Positions 43,809-54,300 of a DNA stretch of 64,000 nucleotides are shown here, piece by piece; the stretch's first letter is position 1, and each line of letters starts with the position of its first letter. The stretch is taken from positions 2,108,001 to 2,172,000 of the forward strand of contig NZ_NEVM01000005.1 of the NCBI RefSeq assembly GCF_002261225.1. Reading direction: 5' to 3'. This DNA is from Bordetella genomosp. 10 (lineage in GTDB: Bacteria > Pseudomonadota > Gammaproteobacteria > Burkholderiales > Burkholderiaceae_B). Below the pieces are notes generated by a model, which did not search any database, had not been told where the DNA came from, and was given only the letters and a program-made list of their open reading frames with translations. Both the position numbers and the translations under genes were made by a program.

Positions 43809-44170
43809 ATGGAAGATCCCATGGTGAGGAAAGGCCCCAGGATCCGCGGATAGCGGCATGAGGTCGGAAAGACATTGTTTCAGACTGGCGCGGTAAAACA
43901 ATCGGTAATAGCCCTCTATCCGCTATCTCGCCGGCGACGCGGGGCCATCCTCTTCTATTCTGGACGAAAACAGTGCCCGCGTGACGACCTGCCTTACCGG
44001 CGGAATTCACGCCTTCTATACGTTTTTACGGATATCGACGCGCCTGGGGGCCGGAACGCAGGCGCGTGGGCCGCCAAGGTCTTGCCGGGGCCAGCTCAGC
44101 AGTAAGGACGGATGGCGCGAAATCGGCCGCGGGCGCGCACGCGCCGGCTTCCGCGCCACGCATATCCCGC
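43809..44170. other. Upstream region of gltI
   Basis: 362 bp between the gltI start and the stop of the LysR gene that is transcribed towards it. It should contain the gltI promoter; the segment 43860-43960 is the least GC-rich part. No small gene, terminator with a T-run or clear operator was seen. Confidence 0.45.
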
Positions 44171-45073
44171 TCAGGCACCCGACTCGCCGCCCGCCGTGGC
44201 CTGCAGCCACGCCTGGAAGCGCATCAAGGCCTCCTGCCGGCTGCCCGATTCGGGATAGCTGAAGTAATAGCCGTGCGGCACGCGCAGGACGCCCGGGCAG
44301 GCCGGCGCCACGCGCCCGGCATCCAGCGCGTCCTGCGCCAGGAAGCGCGGGACCAGCCCCACGCCCAGGCCCGCCTCGGCCGCGGCCAGCACCATGGTGA
44401 ACAGCTCGTAGCGCGGACCGCCGGCGGCATGCGGCGCGAAATCATGGCGATTCTGGCCGTACCAGTCGCGCCATGCGTCCGGCCGCGACGTCAGGTGCAG
44501 GTGGGGCATGACGCCCAGCGGCCCTTCCCCCTCCTCTCTCGCGCGCGCCATGGACGGCGCGCACACCGGCACCAGCTCCTTCTCGCGGAACAGGAGAACG
44601 CCGCGCGTCCCCGGCCAGAGATGATCGCTGTGATACAGCGCCCCGTCGAAGGGCTGGTCCTTGAACTGGAAAGGCAGGGTGCGCACGGACAGGCTGACGG
44701 TGATGTCCGGATGCCGCCGGGCGAAGTCCGCCAGGCGCGGGATGAGCCAGGTGGTGGCCAGGGTCGGCACCACGGCGATGTGCAGGCTGCGGCCCATGCC
44801 CGTGCGGCTGACCAGGCCGAAGGTGTCCTTCTCGATCTGGTCCAGGTGCTGCCGGATGCGGCCGGCATATTCGGCGCCGTGGTCGGTCAGCACGATGCGC
44901 CGGCGCACCCGCGTGAACAACTGCACCCCCAGCCGCTGCTCCAGGCTGGCCACCTGGCGGTAGACGGCGCTGTGGGTCAGGGACAACTCCTCGGCGGCCC
45001 GCGAGAACGTGCCGAGGCGCGCCGTGGCCTCGAAGGCCTGGAGGGCGGTCAGGTTGGGAATGCCGGATCTCAT
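44171..45073 (-). CDS. LysR-family (GcvA-like) regulator
   Basis: A 300-residue LTTR. LTALQAFEATARLGTFSRAAEELSLTHSAVYRQVASLEQRLG is the GcvA-type HTH (about 8-50). The effector domain starts at about 92. It is divergent from a ThDP enzyme and gcdH, so it probably controls them in response to a related acid. The shared 264-bp region includes an inverted repeat GCAATT-N5-AATTGC. An upstream in-frame start is possible, but the chosen ATG places the HTH at the usual distance. Confidence 0.93.
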   Translation of the reverse strand: MRSGIPNLTALQAFEATARLGTFSRAAEELSLTHSAVYRQVASLEQRLGVQLFTRVRRRIVLTDHGAEYAGRIRQHLDQIEKDTFGLVSRTGMGRSLHIAVVPTLATTWLIPRLADFARRHPDITVSLSVRTLPFQFKDQPFDGALYHSDHLWPGTRGVLLFREKELVPVCAPSMARAREEGEGPLGVMPHLHLTSRPDAWRDWYGQNRHDFAPHAAGGPRYELFTMVLAAAEAGLGVGLVPRFLAQDALDAGRVAPACPGVLRVPHGYYFSYPESGSRQEALMRFQAWLQATAGGESGA

Positions 45074-45250
45074 GGGACGGTTGAACGGGCCAGTAGCCGA
45101 AAGGGGATGGCTGAAAAAAAGCAATGAAAGGATAGAAGAGCACGACCCGCACCGGGCGCCGCCGCGCCGCCCGTAGCCGCAGGAAAGTCCGGACCGCCAA
45201 ACTGCTGCGTCGCAGCATCGCCACGTCGTGCGCCGGCCGCACTAGATTGT

Positions 45251-45267
45251 GCAATTTTATCAATTGC
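45251..45267. promoter_or_regulatory. Putative LysR operator
   Basis: Perfect 6-bp arms GCAATT-TTATC-AATTGC in an AT-rich island (45243-45275) between the divergent LysR and ThDP-enzyme genes. It fits an LTTR T-N11-A site. Confidence 0.55.
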
Positions 45268-45337
45268 AATGTGCAGCCAAGGAACATTATTCTCGCCAGT
45301 ATCCCTGATTCCGTATCGACCACTGCACAACTCTGCC

Positions 45338-47023
45338 ATGCCGAATTCGCAACAACCCCGCCTCGGCGGACACATCCTCGTCGATCAGCTCGTCGCCCAC
45401 GGCGTGAAACACGTCTTCTGCGTGCCGGGCGAAAGCTACCTGGCCGTCCTGGACGGCCTGCACGACGCCAACATCGACGTCACGGTGTGCCGCCAGGAAG
45501 GCGGCGCGGCCATCATGGCCGACGCGCACGGCAAGCTCACCGGCGAACCGGGCATCTGCGTGGTCACGCGCGGCCCCGGCGCCTCCAACGCCCTGGCCGG
45601 CGTGCACATCGCCATGCAGGATTCGACGCCCATGATCCTGTTCGTGGGCCAGATCGAACGCGGCATGCGCGAACGCGAAGCCTTCCAGGAAATGGACTAC
45701 CGCGCCGTCTTCGGCACGCAGGCCAAGTGGGTCACCGAGATCGACCAGGTCGAGCGCATTCCCGAACTCGTGTCGCGCGCCTTCCACGTCGCCACCTCGG
45801 GCCGCCCCGGTCCGGTGGTCATCGCGTTGCCGGAAGACATGCTGGTCGAGACCGCCGCCGTGCCCGACGCGCCGCACTACGAAGTGGTGGAAAGCGCGCC
45901 CACGCCGGCCCAACTGGCCGAGCTGGAAATCCTGCTGGCGTCGGCGGAATCGCCCATCGCCATCCTGGGCGGCACGCGCTGGGACGCCAAGGCCGTGGCC
46001 GAATTCTCCGCCTTCGCCGAACGCTTCCAGTTGCCGGTGGCCGTGTCCTTCCGCCGCCAGATGCTGTTCCCCGCCGATCATCCCTGCTTCGCCGGCGACG
46101 TCGGCATCGGCCTGAATCCCGCGCTGCTCAAGCGCGTGGCCGAAGCCGACCTGGTGCTGCTGGTCGGCGGCCGCATGTCGGAAATGCCCAGCCAGTCCTA
46201 CACCCTGTTCGACATTCCCGTGCCCAGGCAGAAGCTGGTGCACGTCCATCCGGACAGCGGCGAACTGAACCGCGTCTACCGCGCCAACCTGGCGGTCAAC
46301 ACCTCGCCCATCGCGTTCGCGCGCACGCTGAAGGACCTGAAGGCGCCGTCGCGCACGCCCTGGGCCGTCGATACGGAAGCCATGCACGCTTCCTACCTGA
46401 AGTGGAGCGACCCGTCCGCCATCAAGACCGCCGGTGCGCTGCAGATGGGCCAGGTCATGCAATACCTGGAGGAACACCTGCCGCCCGACGCCATCATGAC
46501 CAACGGCGCCGGCAACTACGCCACCTGGCTGCATCGCTTCCACCGCTTCCAGCAGTACGGCACCCAGTTGGCGCCGACCTCCGGCTCGATGGGCTACGGC
46601 CTGCCCGGCGCGGTGGGCGCCAAGCGCGTGTATCCGAGCCGCACCGTGGTCTGCTTCGCCGGCGACGGCTGCTTCCTGATGCACGGCCAGGAATTCGCCA
46701 CCGCCGTGCAGTACGCCCTGCCCATCATCGTGCTGGTGATCGACAACGGCATGTACGGCACCATCCGCATGCACCAGGAACGGCATTACCCCGGGCGCAT
46801 TTCCGCCACGGAACTGAACAACCCGGACTTCGCCGCCTATGCGCGAGCCTTCGGCGGCCATGGCGAACGCGTCGAAACCAGCGAGGAATTCGGCCCGGCC
46901 TTCGAGCGCGCGGTGGCCAGCGGCCGCCCCGCCATCCTGCACTGCCTGATCGACCCCGAGGTGATCACGCCGGCCACCACGCTGGAAAAAATCCGCGCCG
47001 CCGCGCTGCAAGCCAAGCAATAA
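45338..47023 (+). CDS. Thiamine diphosphate-dependent enzyme (acetolactate synthase-like)
   Basis: A 561-residue ThDP enzyme with PYR domain (about 1-170), central domain (about 195-330) and PP domain (about 370-555). The catalytic Glu is in CRQEGGAA (about residue 51). The ThDP-Mg motif is GDGCFLMHGQEFATAVQYALPIIVLVIDNGMYG. No regulatory small subunit gene lies nearby, and the context (LysR, glutaryl-CoA dehydrogenase) suggests a catabolic 2-oxo-acid enzyme rather than branched-chain synthesis. Exact substrate unknown. Confidence 0.9.
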   Translation: MPNSQQPRLGGHILVDQLVAHGVKHVFCVPGESYLAVLDGLHDANIDVTVCRQEGGAAIMADAHGKLTGEPGICVVTRGPGASNALAGVHIAMQDSTPMILFVGQIERGMREREAFQEMDYRAVFGTQAKWVTEIDQVERIPELVSRAFHVATSGRPGPVVIALPEDMLVETAAVPDAPHYEVVESAPTPAQLAELEILLASAESPIAILGGTRWDAKAVAEFSAFAERFQLPVAVSFRRQMLFPADHPCFAGDVGIGLNPALLKRVAEADLVLLVGGRMSEMPSQSYTLFDIPVPRQKLVHVHPDSGELNRVYRANLAVNTSPIAFARTLKDLKAPSRTPWAVDTEAMHASYLKWSDPSAIKTAGALQMGQVMQYLEEHLPPDAIMTNGAGNYATWLHRFHRFQQYGTQLAPTSGSMGYGLPGAVGAKRVYPSRTVVCFAGDGCFLMHGQEFATAVQYALPIIVLVIDNGMYGTIRMHQERHYPGRISATELNNPDFAAYARAFGGHGERVETSEEFGPAFERAVASGRPAILHCLIDPEVITPATTLEKIRAAALQAKQ

Positions 47024-47176
47024 GAAAGAACGGCGCGGCGGGCGCGCAGGCAGGCGCCCGCCCCGACCGGCGGCACGGCCTCGCGCTCCACCGCGCCGCG
47101 GCGCATCGCGCCGGCCCGACGCCGGATTCCGAATCCCGAGAACATCCAAAACACGACTTTTTACCGAGGTGACTTC

Positions 47177-48370
47177 ATGTCTTCGACGCCGTCCTTCAAC
47201 TGGCAAGACCCCCTGCTGCTCGATTCCCAACTGACCGACGAAGAACGCATGGTGCGCGACGCCGCCGCCGCGTACTCGCAGGACAAGCTGGCGACGCGCG
47301 TGCTCAACGCCTTCCGCAACGAGCAGACCGACGTCGCCATCTTCCGCGAGATGGGCGAACTGGGCCTGCTGGGCCCGACCATTCCCACCGAGTACGGCGG
47401 CGCCGGCATGAACTACGTCTGCTACGGCCTGATCGCGCGCGAAGTCGAGCGCGTCGACTCCGGCTACCGCTCCATGATGAGCGTTCAGTCCTCGCTGGTG
47501 ATGGTGCCGATCAACGAATTCGGCAGCGACGCGCAGAAGCAGAAATACCTGCCCAAGCTGGCCAGCGGCGAATGGATAGGCTGCTTCGGCCTGACCGAGC
47601 CCAACCACGGCTCCGACCCCGGCGGCATGGACACGCGCGCGGTCAAGACCGCCAACGGCTACAAGCTGACGGGCAACAAGATGTGGATCACCAACTCGCC
47701 CATCGCCGACGTCTTCGTGGTGTGGGCCAAGGCGGTCGGCGGCGAACATGACGGCAAGATCCGCGGCTTCATCCTGGAAAAAGGCATGAAGGGCCTGTCG
47801 GCCCCGGCCATCCACGGCAAGGTGGGCCTGCGCGCGTCGATCACCGGCGAAATCGTCATGGACGAGGTCGAGGTCGGCGAAGAGCAGATGCTGCCCAAGG
47901 TGAGCGGCCTGAAGGGTCCCTTCACCTGCCTGAATTCCGCCCGCTACGGCATCGCCTGGGGCGCCCTGGGCGCGGCCGAATTCTGCTGGCACACCGCGCG
48001 CCAGTACACCCTGGACCGCAAGCAGTTCGGCCGCCCGCTGGCCGCCAACCAATTGATCCAGAAGAAGCTGGCCGACATGCAGACCGAGATCACGCTGGGC
48101 CTGCAAGGCTGCCTGCGCCTGGGCCGCATGAAGGACGAGGGCACGGCCGCGGTGGAGATCACCTCCATCATGAAGCGCAATTCCTGCGGCAAGTCGCTGG
48201 ACATCGCGCGCATGGCGCGCGACATGCTGGGCGGCAACGGCATCTCCGACGAGTTCGGCATCGCCCGCCACCTGGTGAACCTGGAAGTGGTCAACACCTA
48301 CGAAGGCACGCATGACGTGCACGCCTTGATCCTGGGCCGGGCCCAGACCGGCATCCAGGCTTTCTCCTAA
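47177..48370 (+). CDS. gcdH: Glutaryl-CoA dehydrogenase
   Basis: FAD enzyme (397 residues) converting glutaryl-CoA to crotonyl-CoA in lysine, tryptophan and aromatic-acid degradation. Acyl-CoA dehydrogenase motifs are [16 protein letters not shown] and [17 protein letters not shown]. The C-terminal catalytic Glu sits in [20 protein letters not shown], typical of GcdH. It lies 153 bp after the ThDP enzyme and ends in a strong terminator. Confidence 0.95.
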   Translation: MSSTPSFNWQDPLLLDSQLTDEERMVRDAAAAYSQDKLATRVLNAFRNEQTDVAIFREMGELGLLGPTIPTEYGGAGMNYVCYGLIAREVERVDSGYRSMMSVQSSLVMVPINEFGSDAQKQKYLPKLASGEWIGCFGLTEPNHGSDPGGMDTRAVKTANGYKLTGNKMWITNSPIADVFVVWAKAVGGEHDGKIRGFILEKGMKGLSAPAIHGKVGLRASITGEIVMDEVEVGEEQMLPKVSGLKGPFTCLNSARYGIAWGALGAAEFCWHTARQYTLDRKQFGRPLAANQLIQKKLADMQTEITLGLQGCLRLGRMKDEGTAAVEITSIMKRNSCGKSLDIARMARDMLGGNGISDEFGIARHLVNLEVVNTYEGTHDVHALILGRAQTGIQAFS

Positions 48371-48423
48371 GCCTTCCCCGGCTGTCCGGGAAAGGCCTCC
48401 CGCCCACGCGGGCGCCCCGGACC

Positions 48424-48511
48424 AAAAGCCCCGCATCCAAACCGTTTCCCGAAAGCCGGATATCGATCCGGCCTGGGGCATGCGGTTCCGATGCGGGGCT
48501 TTTTTTTGTCG
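48424..48511 (+). terminator. Long terminator hairpin after gcdH
   Basis: AAAAGCCCCGCATC (48424-48437) pairs with GATGCGGGGCTTTT (48490-48503), followed by more T. The wide loop contains a further hairpin, GCCGGATATCGATCCGGC. Confidence 0.8.
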
Positions 48512-48528
48512 CCGGGCCGCCCCAAGGC

Positions 48529-48583
48529 AAAAAGCCCCCGTGGGGGGCAGCAAGCGGCGCAAGCCGCGCGGCGTGGGGGCGTT
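48529..48583 (-). terminator. Structured GC element, possible minus-strand terminator
   Basis: GCCCCC (48534-48539) can pair with GGGGGC (48575-48580) around an inner hairpin GCGGC-GCAA-GCCGC with a GNRA tetraloop. On the minus strand it is followed by TTTTTGCC. No minus-strand gene leads into it, so the role is unclear. Confidence 0.4.
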
Positions 48584-48616
48584 TCGTTCTGGCCGTGGTG
48601 TTTCGTTCTGACCGTG
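48581..48616 (+). repeat. Two 17-bp direct repeats upstream of a beta-rich protein gene
   Basis: GTTTCGTTCTGGCCGTG (48581-48597) and GTTTCGTTCTGACCGTG (48600-48616), one mismatch, 19-base period (nearly two helical turns). They lie 125-160 bp before the ATG at 48741. The spacing suits a protein-binding direct repeat. The rest of 48371-48740 holds the terminator structures listed separately and no gene. Confidence 0.7.
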
Positions 48617-48740
48617 CCGGTGAACGTAAGGTCTGGTTGCAGGATATTGCCTGCCTCTCGGACTGAGTAAGGTGCAGACTGCCTCCACCTTACCCGCCTT
48701 GGCGCGACGGTGTCGTCGAGGCCTCACCACGGAGTTCATC

Positions 48741-50294
48741 ATGGCCGACTGGACTATCACCCCGCAAGCGGGAAGCTCGCCCAACATCTACAGCGACACG
48801 ACAAACGGAACCACAATCTCGGTGGAGCTCGCGGGACCGGGCTCCCGAAACGCTACCGGCCTGGCATTCAGCCTGACGTCGGACCAGGCGGGCACGACCC
48901 CGGTGCCGCCCTCGGTCGCGATAGTCTTTCCCGCTACGGGCTCTGCGGACGTCTCGGGCAATGTCACCACCCCGCTGACCATCATCCTCATGAGCCAGCC
49001 GGCAACGCTATACCTGAAGGTAGCGGGCACGGGGGATTCGGGCACGCTGCAGCTTACTCCGCATCTCATCAAGACGGTTACCCTGACACCGGATCCGGCA
49101 AAGCTGCAAACGACGGGAAACATTACCGTGACCGCCTCCCCGGTGGAGAACGCCGACGGAACACCTCTCGCCGCCGGCATTCCGCTCATCTGGACCCTGG
49201 ACGCGCATACCTATCAGTACGCGTTGGGACGGCAGTCCTCGGACGACGCGACCGTGGCGAATACCACGAGCTACAAGTGGCAGTCGAACACGATTACCGA
49301 CAGGCAAATGAAATACCTGGGCGCGGACGCGATCACGGTCTCCCTCGCCATCGGCGACGGCGATCCCCCCATGTCCCTGGGCATCCTCAGCGTGCCCATC
49401 CAACCGCTGCTGAGCGCGCCGGTATGGTCATTCCAATCCATATACGGCAATGTCGTGACCCAGGAACTGCATGATTCCTGCATGACGACGGGATATCCGG
49501 TCTCCATCCCCATTACCGTCAATGGCACGTATCAAGGCGACCTCATCAATCTCTATGCCTATGACCCGAAGGATGAGGCGCGGGAAGTCAGATACTCCTT
49601 GCAAACCCATGTCGTGACGGCCGCCGAAGCGGGCCGGTCCATCGCCATGTATGTCCCGGTGGACACGCCCCCGCTCAACGGCAACGGGAATTACAACCTG
49701 GCGTATCTGTATCTCAAGGCCGGCGTGCAAAGCCTGGGCGATTCGCAGCCCACGCCCATCGTCGTGGAGCTGGCCAATCCCGATCCCTACGGTCCCATCG
49801 CCGAAGGCCTGACGTCGCCGCGCGTGGCGCCCAGTCCCTACAACCTGGCGAATGAAAACAACAAGGACAGCGTCACGTTCACCGTCACGTTCGACGGCAC
49901 CATCGCCCCGAAAGAAGGCGACACGATAGAACCCAACTTCCGTGTCGTCGGCTACACCATGGCGAACTTCAATGTGGTGACCCAGAAGAAGCTGCCCAAA
50001 TATACGATCACGGCTGCCGACATCGCGAATAAGACCATCGTATACACCTTTCCCGATGCCGCGACGCGACGCACCACGTGGACGTATGTGGATCTCGCGG
50101 GCATCGACGGTTCCAACGGCAGCATGTTCTACAAGTATCAGTCGGTCGGCCAGAAAACCGCCTTAAGCTCTCCTCCGCGCCCATGGGGGATCGATACGGT
50201 AGCGCCCTACAGCGGAGAGGATGAAACAGTGCCGCCGGAAATCCGGAAAGCCCGCGAAGCGCTGATGGCCAAGCTCGATGCCCTGAAGAAATAA
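48741..50294 (+). CDS. Uncharacterised beta-rich protein (517 residues)
   Basis: No family was recognised. The sequence is rich in Thr, Val, Asn, Pro and Gly, with short alternating hydrophobic strands (TISVELAGPGS, LTIILMSQPATLYLKVAGTG, SVTFTVTFDGTIAP), suggesting a row of immunoglobulin-like beta-sandwich modules. There is no Sec signal peptide: the N-terminus is MADWTITPQAGSSPN. The C-terminus has GIDTVAPYSGED and then a charged helix ending in LDALKK. The start has a GGAG ribosome-binding site eight bases upstream. It is co-directional with a second such protein and three autotransporters. GC content and codon use look a little less extreme than in the neighbours, which might indicate acquisition. 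Confidence 0.85.
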   Translation: MADWTITPQAGSSPNIYSDTTNGTTISVELAGPGSRNATGLAFSLTSDQAGTTPVPPSVAIVFPATGSADVSGNVTTPLTIILMSQPATLYLKVAGTGDSGTLQLTPHLIKTVTLTPDPAKLQTTGNITVTASPVENADGTPLAAGIPLIWTLDAHTYQYALGRQSSDDATVANTTSYKWQSNTITDRQMKYLGADAITVSLAIGDGDPPMSLGILSVPIQPLLSAPVWSFQSIYGNVVTQELHDSCMTTGYPVSIPITVNGTYQGDLINLYAYDPKDEAREVRYSLQTHVVTAAEAGRSIAMYVPVDTPPLNGNGNYNLAYLYLKAGVQSLGDSQPTPIVVELANPDPYGPIAEGLTSPRVAPSPYNLANENNKDSVTFTVTFDGTIAPKEGDTIEPNFRVVGYTMANFNVVTQKKLPKYTITAADIANKTIVYTFPDAATRRTTWTYVDLAGIDGSNGSMFYKYQSVGQKTALSSPPRPWGIDTVAPYSGEDETVPPEIRKAREALMAKLDALKK

Positions 50295-50431
50295 CGGCGC
50301 CGTCCCTCCACCGAAGCGCCGGCGCCGGCAACGGCGCCGGCGATCCTCATCGACGATTTCAGCGGGCTGGCGGCAGGGGTCGGGCACGACGCCGCGTCGC
50401 GCCCGCCACGCCATCATGCGAGGCCCGTTTC

Positions 50432-51214
50432 ATGGAAACAGACAGCTCGACGCCCCCCGCCGCGCCGGAAATCGCCATACAGAATTTCAACGGCCTGATC
50501 GACGACCGGTTCGTCACCTCCTGCCAGAACCGCATCCCCTTCTACTGGCCGTCGTACGCGGACCAGAACGTGGGCGACCAGGTCCTGCTGTTGGCCAACG
50601 GCACGTTGATCTTCTTCGGCACGCTCCCCGAAAGCGCGCTGAGCGGCAGGCCGACATTCACGGTCGACGGCAACGCCTTCGACTACACCGGCCGGTGCAA
50701 TCTGCATTTTCAGATCGTCGACATCATGACGCACAACCCGGCCCTGTCCGATTCCCGCGTCTATACGGTGCAACGGAACGCCTATCCCGCTCCCGACGAT
50801 CCAAAAGGCATCGCCCTGACCGCGCCCGTCATTTCTCCCTTGAAATACGACAAGAAGAGCTATGACGGCAAGCTCGCCCTGTCCGTCTCGATCGCCTATG
50901 AGGACATGAAGACCACCGACGCCGTGACGCTGAAGTTCGAACTGCGCAAGACGACCGCCAACTATCGAGGCCCCGTGCCGCTCTTCTACGACGTGCCGGA
51001 CATCCCCGTTCCCATCGGCGCGAACGATGCGGCGGCGGGGAAAGTCACCGTGTCCCTGCCGGCCGGCATATTCCAGGGCGTGGACGAGAACATCGCCAGC
51101 GTCTATTACGTCGTGCGCAGCATGCCCGTCGATTCCAACGCCAGGTACCTGGACATGGAATCCCGCAGGAACCTGACATTCCAGGTGGACGTCGTCCCCC
51201 CGTACAGCGCTTGA
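50432..51214 (+). CDS. Uncharacterised beta-rich protein (260 residues), related in style to the preceding gene
   Basis: Unknown function. Like its upstream neighbour it lacks a signal peptide, opens with a polar Pro-rich stretch and then shows alternating beta-strand pattern (LLLANGTLIFFGTLP, KLALSVSIAYED, KVTVSLPAG). It ends with NLTFQVDVVPPYSA, which resembles the GIDTVAPYSG near the end of the 517-residue protein. That suggests the two share a C-terminal module: a possible fold edge, secretion tag or interaction motif. GAGG lies about nine bases before the ATG. A 137-bp GC-hairpin-rich gap separates the two genes; they may form one transcription unit. Confidence 0.8.
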   Translation: METDSSTPPAAPEIAIQNFNGLIDDRFVTSCQNRIPFYWPSYADQNVGDQVLLLANGTLIFFGTLPESALSGRPTFTVDGNAFDYTGRCNLHFQIVDIMTHNPALSDSRVYTVQRNAYPAPDDPKGIALTAPVISPLKYDKKSYDGKLALSVSIAYEDMKTTDAVTLKFELRKTTANYRGPVPLFYDVPDIPVPIGANDAAAGKVTVSLPAGIFQGVDENIASVYYVVRSMPVDSNARYLDMESRRNLTFQVDVVPPYSA

Positions 51215-51216
51215 AC

Positions 51217-51256
51217 ATGCATACGCGTCCCGGCGCCGTGTCCCGGACGCATGCAT
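51217..51256. promoter_or_regulatory. Inverted repeat ahead of autotransporter 1
   Basis: ATGCAT-AC-GCGTCC pairs with GGACGC-ATGCAT: 12 bp with a two-base bulge and a 14-base centre. It starts two bases after the stop of the 260-residue gene, and lies about 90 bp before the autotransporter ATG. It could end the upstream transcript or bind a regulator; there is no T-run. Confidence 0.5.
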
Positions 51257-51345
51257 TGCTTACACAAAGTTGCCTGTCCGCCGCTTTATGAACGCGGCAG
51301 ACTGCGGGCATCTTTCATCGCACCCGCACAACGGAAGACAGGATC

Positions 51346-54300
51346 ATGCACAGGAAATTCTTTCGCCTGAAGGCCACCGCTTGCGCGCTGGGATCGTCAT
51401 CCCTGATGTTCTGCGGTGCGGCGCAGGCCGTGCCGGACACCTGCTCGCCCACCTTGAACTCGGCGGCAAAAATGAGCACGGCCACGACGATCGTCACCAC
51501 CGGGAACAAGACCGTGACGGGGAACGACGGCTGCAATACCTGGCAAGCCTCCAACGGGGGAACCGGTATCAGCGTCAAGGAAAATGGCGGGAAAGTCGGA
51601 AACGTGATCCTGGACGGCGGTGCAAGCCTGCTGGTCTCGGGCGTGAGCACCAGCGCCAGCGGCGATACGGGCGGCGTCGTCGCCGGTTTCGTCGAAGCGG
51701 GCGGCATCTATACACCGAACGGCGGCAGGGAGAGCCAGCAGGGCGGCAAGGGGACCATCACTATCCAGTCCGGCGCGCAGGTCGGGCGAGTGCTTCTCGG
51801 TCCGGACTCGATACTGCGCAACAGCAACATCGGCCCCCAGCAGGCTCAACTCGGCTCCGTCCAGACGACGGGCACCGTCACGCTGGACAATGTGCGCATG
51901 GCCTATTCGACGGCCACCAGCAGTTCCACCTACCTGCCCGACGTCGGCGTGATCTGGCAGCAGGGCGGCTCCGTAACCGTCACCAACTCGGAAATCTCCG
52001 GCGACAACGGCCTCGTGCTCGGCGTGGGCATCCTCGTCTCCAGGCCGCAACAGAACCCGCTCGTCACGCTGAACGTCGCCAACACGACGTTCGGCAACCT
52101 GGTGGACTCGGGCATATTCCTGCGGGAAGCCACGGGCTACGTCGACTACCAATTGACGCTCACCGGCAACACCGTCATGGCCGGCAAGGGGGGCGCGGGA
52201 CTCGACATCAATCAATACAGCCTCGACATGTCGGGGAACGTCACCGCGCGCGGCAGCATCACGGCGACGGTCAGCGGCGGCACCTACGCCGGTCCGGCGG
52301 GCACGTTCATCGACGTGGACGGCCTCCATCCGGTCAACATCTCGTTCAAGGACAACGTCACGCTGCGCGGCCTCGGCGGGGGCACCCTGGAAGGCAGCGG
52401 CGCGGCCCTGTGGGTCGGCGGCAACGCCAACGTCAGCGTCGCCGACAGCACCCTGGACGGCGCCGCCAACGGACTGAAGATCACCTCGAACCGGACCGCC
52501 GCCGACGGCGCCACCATCACGCTGCTCAATACCGCCGTCACCAGCCACGACGACGCCGCCATCTACATCACCAACAACAAGGGCGAAACGCCCCGGCGCT
52601 CCACCCTCGGCATCGGCGCCGGCACGACGCTGGCCGGCGGCGACGGCAACATCCTCAAGATGGACAGCGGCGCCCTCTCCACCGTCATCGTCGACGGCAA
52701 CGTCGGCGGCCGCAGCGGCAAGGTCGATCTCGCCGGCGATATCGCCGTCTCCGGCGCGGGCACCGACCTGCAACTGACCGTGGGCGACCGCGCCACGATC
52801 GCCGGCGGCCTGTCCGTCAGCGACCAGGCCACCACCACCGCCACCCTCTCCGGCGCCGGCGCCACGCTGGCCAACGGCCAGGGCGCGGCCGTCACGGTCG
52901 ACAACGGCAGTGCCGCCATAGACCTGGCCAGCGGCGCCACCCTGGCCGGCAAGGACGGCCTGCTCGTCGACGTCAGGAATGCGGGGCAGGCCCAGGTCAC
53001 GATGGAAGGCGGCGCGCGGACCGGCGACATGACCCGCTCCGCGGACGGCACGCTGAACGTCGCCTTGCTCAATGGCGCCACGTACACGGGCAGCGCGACG
53101 GCCAGTTCCATGGCCGTGAACGACGGCACCTGGGTCCTGGGCAATACCTTCGCCTCGTCCACCGACACGCTTTCCATGAAGGGCGGCATCGTCGACTTCA
53201 ATGCCGGCGCCGGCGCCTACAAGACCCTCGCCGTGAATACGCTCTCCAACGCCGGCGGCACGTTCAAGATGGGCGTCGACTTCAACCCCGGCGGCGGCAA
53301 CGACCTGCTGGCCGTCAAGGGCCAGGTCGACAACGCCAACCAACTGGCCGTGAACAACGGCGACCAAGGCATTCACCAGCCCCGCAACAACATTACCCTC
53401 GTCCAGACCGGCGGCGGCAACGGCCATTTCTCGTTGGCGGCGGGCGGCAAGGTCGACGCCGGGATCTATGTCTATTCCCTGCAGAAGACAGGCAACGATT
53501 GGCAACTGGTGCGCGACGGCTCGACGCCGACGGACCCCACCGATCCTACCGACCCGACCAATCCCACCGATCCGACCAACCCTACGAATCCGACGAATCC
53601 CACCAACCCGACCGATCCCACCCACCCGACGAATCCCACCGATCCCACCAACCCCGACAACGGCGGTCCGACCAAGCCCCCCGAGCCCAAGGACATGTCG
53701 CCGGCGGCCAAGACGGCGCTCAACCTCTCCAGTTCGCTGCCCTACGTGTTCTACGGAGAGATGGGCCTGCTGCGCCAGCGCCAGGGCGACCTGCGCCTGA
53801 ACAAGGCCGGCAGCGGCGCCTGGGCGCGCAGCTTCTACAGCCACACCCAGATCGCCCAATCCGCCGCGCCCGGCTACGACCTGGACCAGTACGGCGGCGC
53901 CATCGGCACCGACAAGCGCCTGGTGCTGCAATCCGGCGATCTCTACGTCGGCGGCTTCGGCAGCTACAGCTACAACACCCTGGGCATCGCGGGCGGATCG
54001 ACGGGCCGCGTCAACAGCTACGGCCTCGGCGGCTACGCCACCTGGGTGCGCGCCGACGGCTGGTACCTCGACGGCGTGCTCAAGGCAAACAACTTCGACA
54101 ACGAAGCCCGCGTGATCGGCAGCAACGGCCAGCCGGCGCGCGGCAAATACAGCACGCCCGGCATCGGCGCGTCCGTGGAGGCCGGCAAGCACATCGACGT
54201 CGGCAACCGGGGCTTCATCGAACCCTATGCCCAGCTCGCCGCTTTCCACGCGCGCAGCGCGAGCAAGGACCTGGACAGCGGCTTCCGGATACGCACCGGG

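Noticed and set aside
45287..48787. A very long open frame (about 1166 codons) on the minus strand
   Set aside because: It is antisense to the ThDP enzyme and gcdH, both with clear motifs. The predicted product is Gly/His/Val/Arg low complexity, typical of frame-shadowing in GC-rich codons.
53524..53655. CRISPR-like array
   Set aside because: Regularly spaced short repeats are nine-base codon repeats for Pro-Thr-Asp/Asn; there are no spacers and no cas genes.
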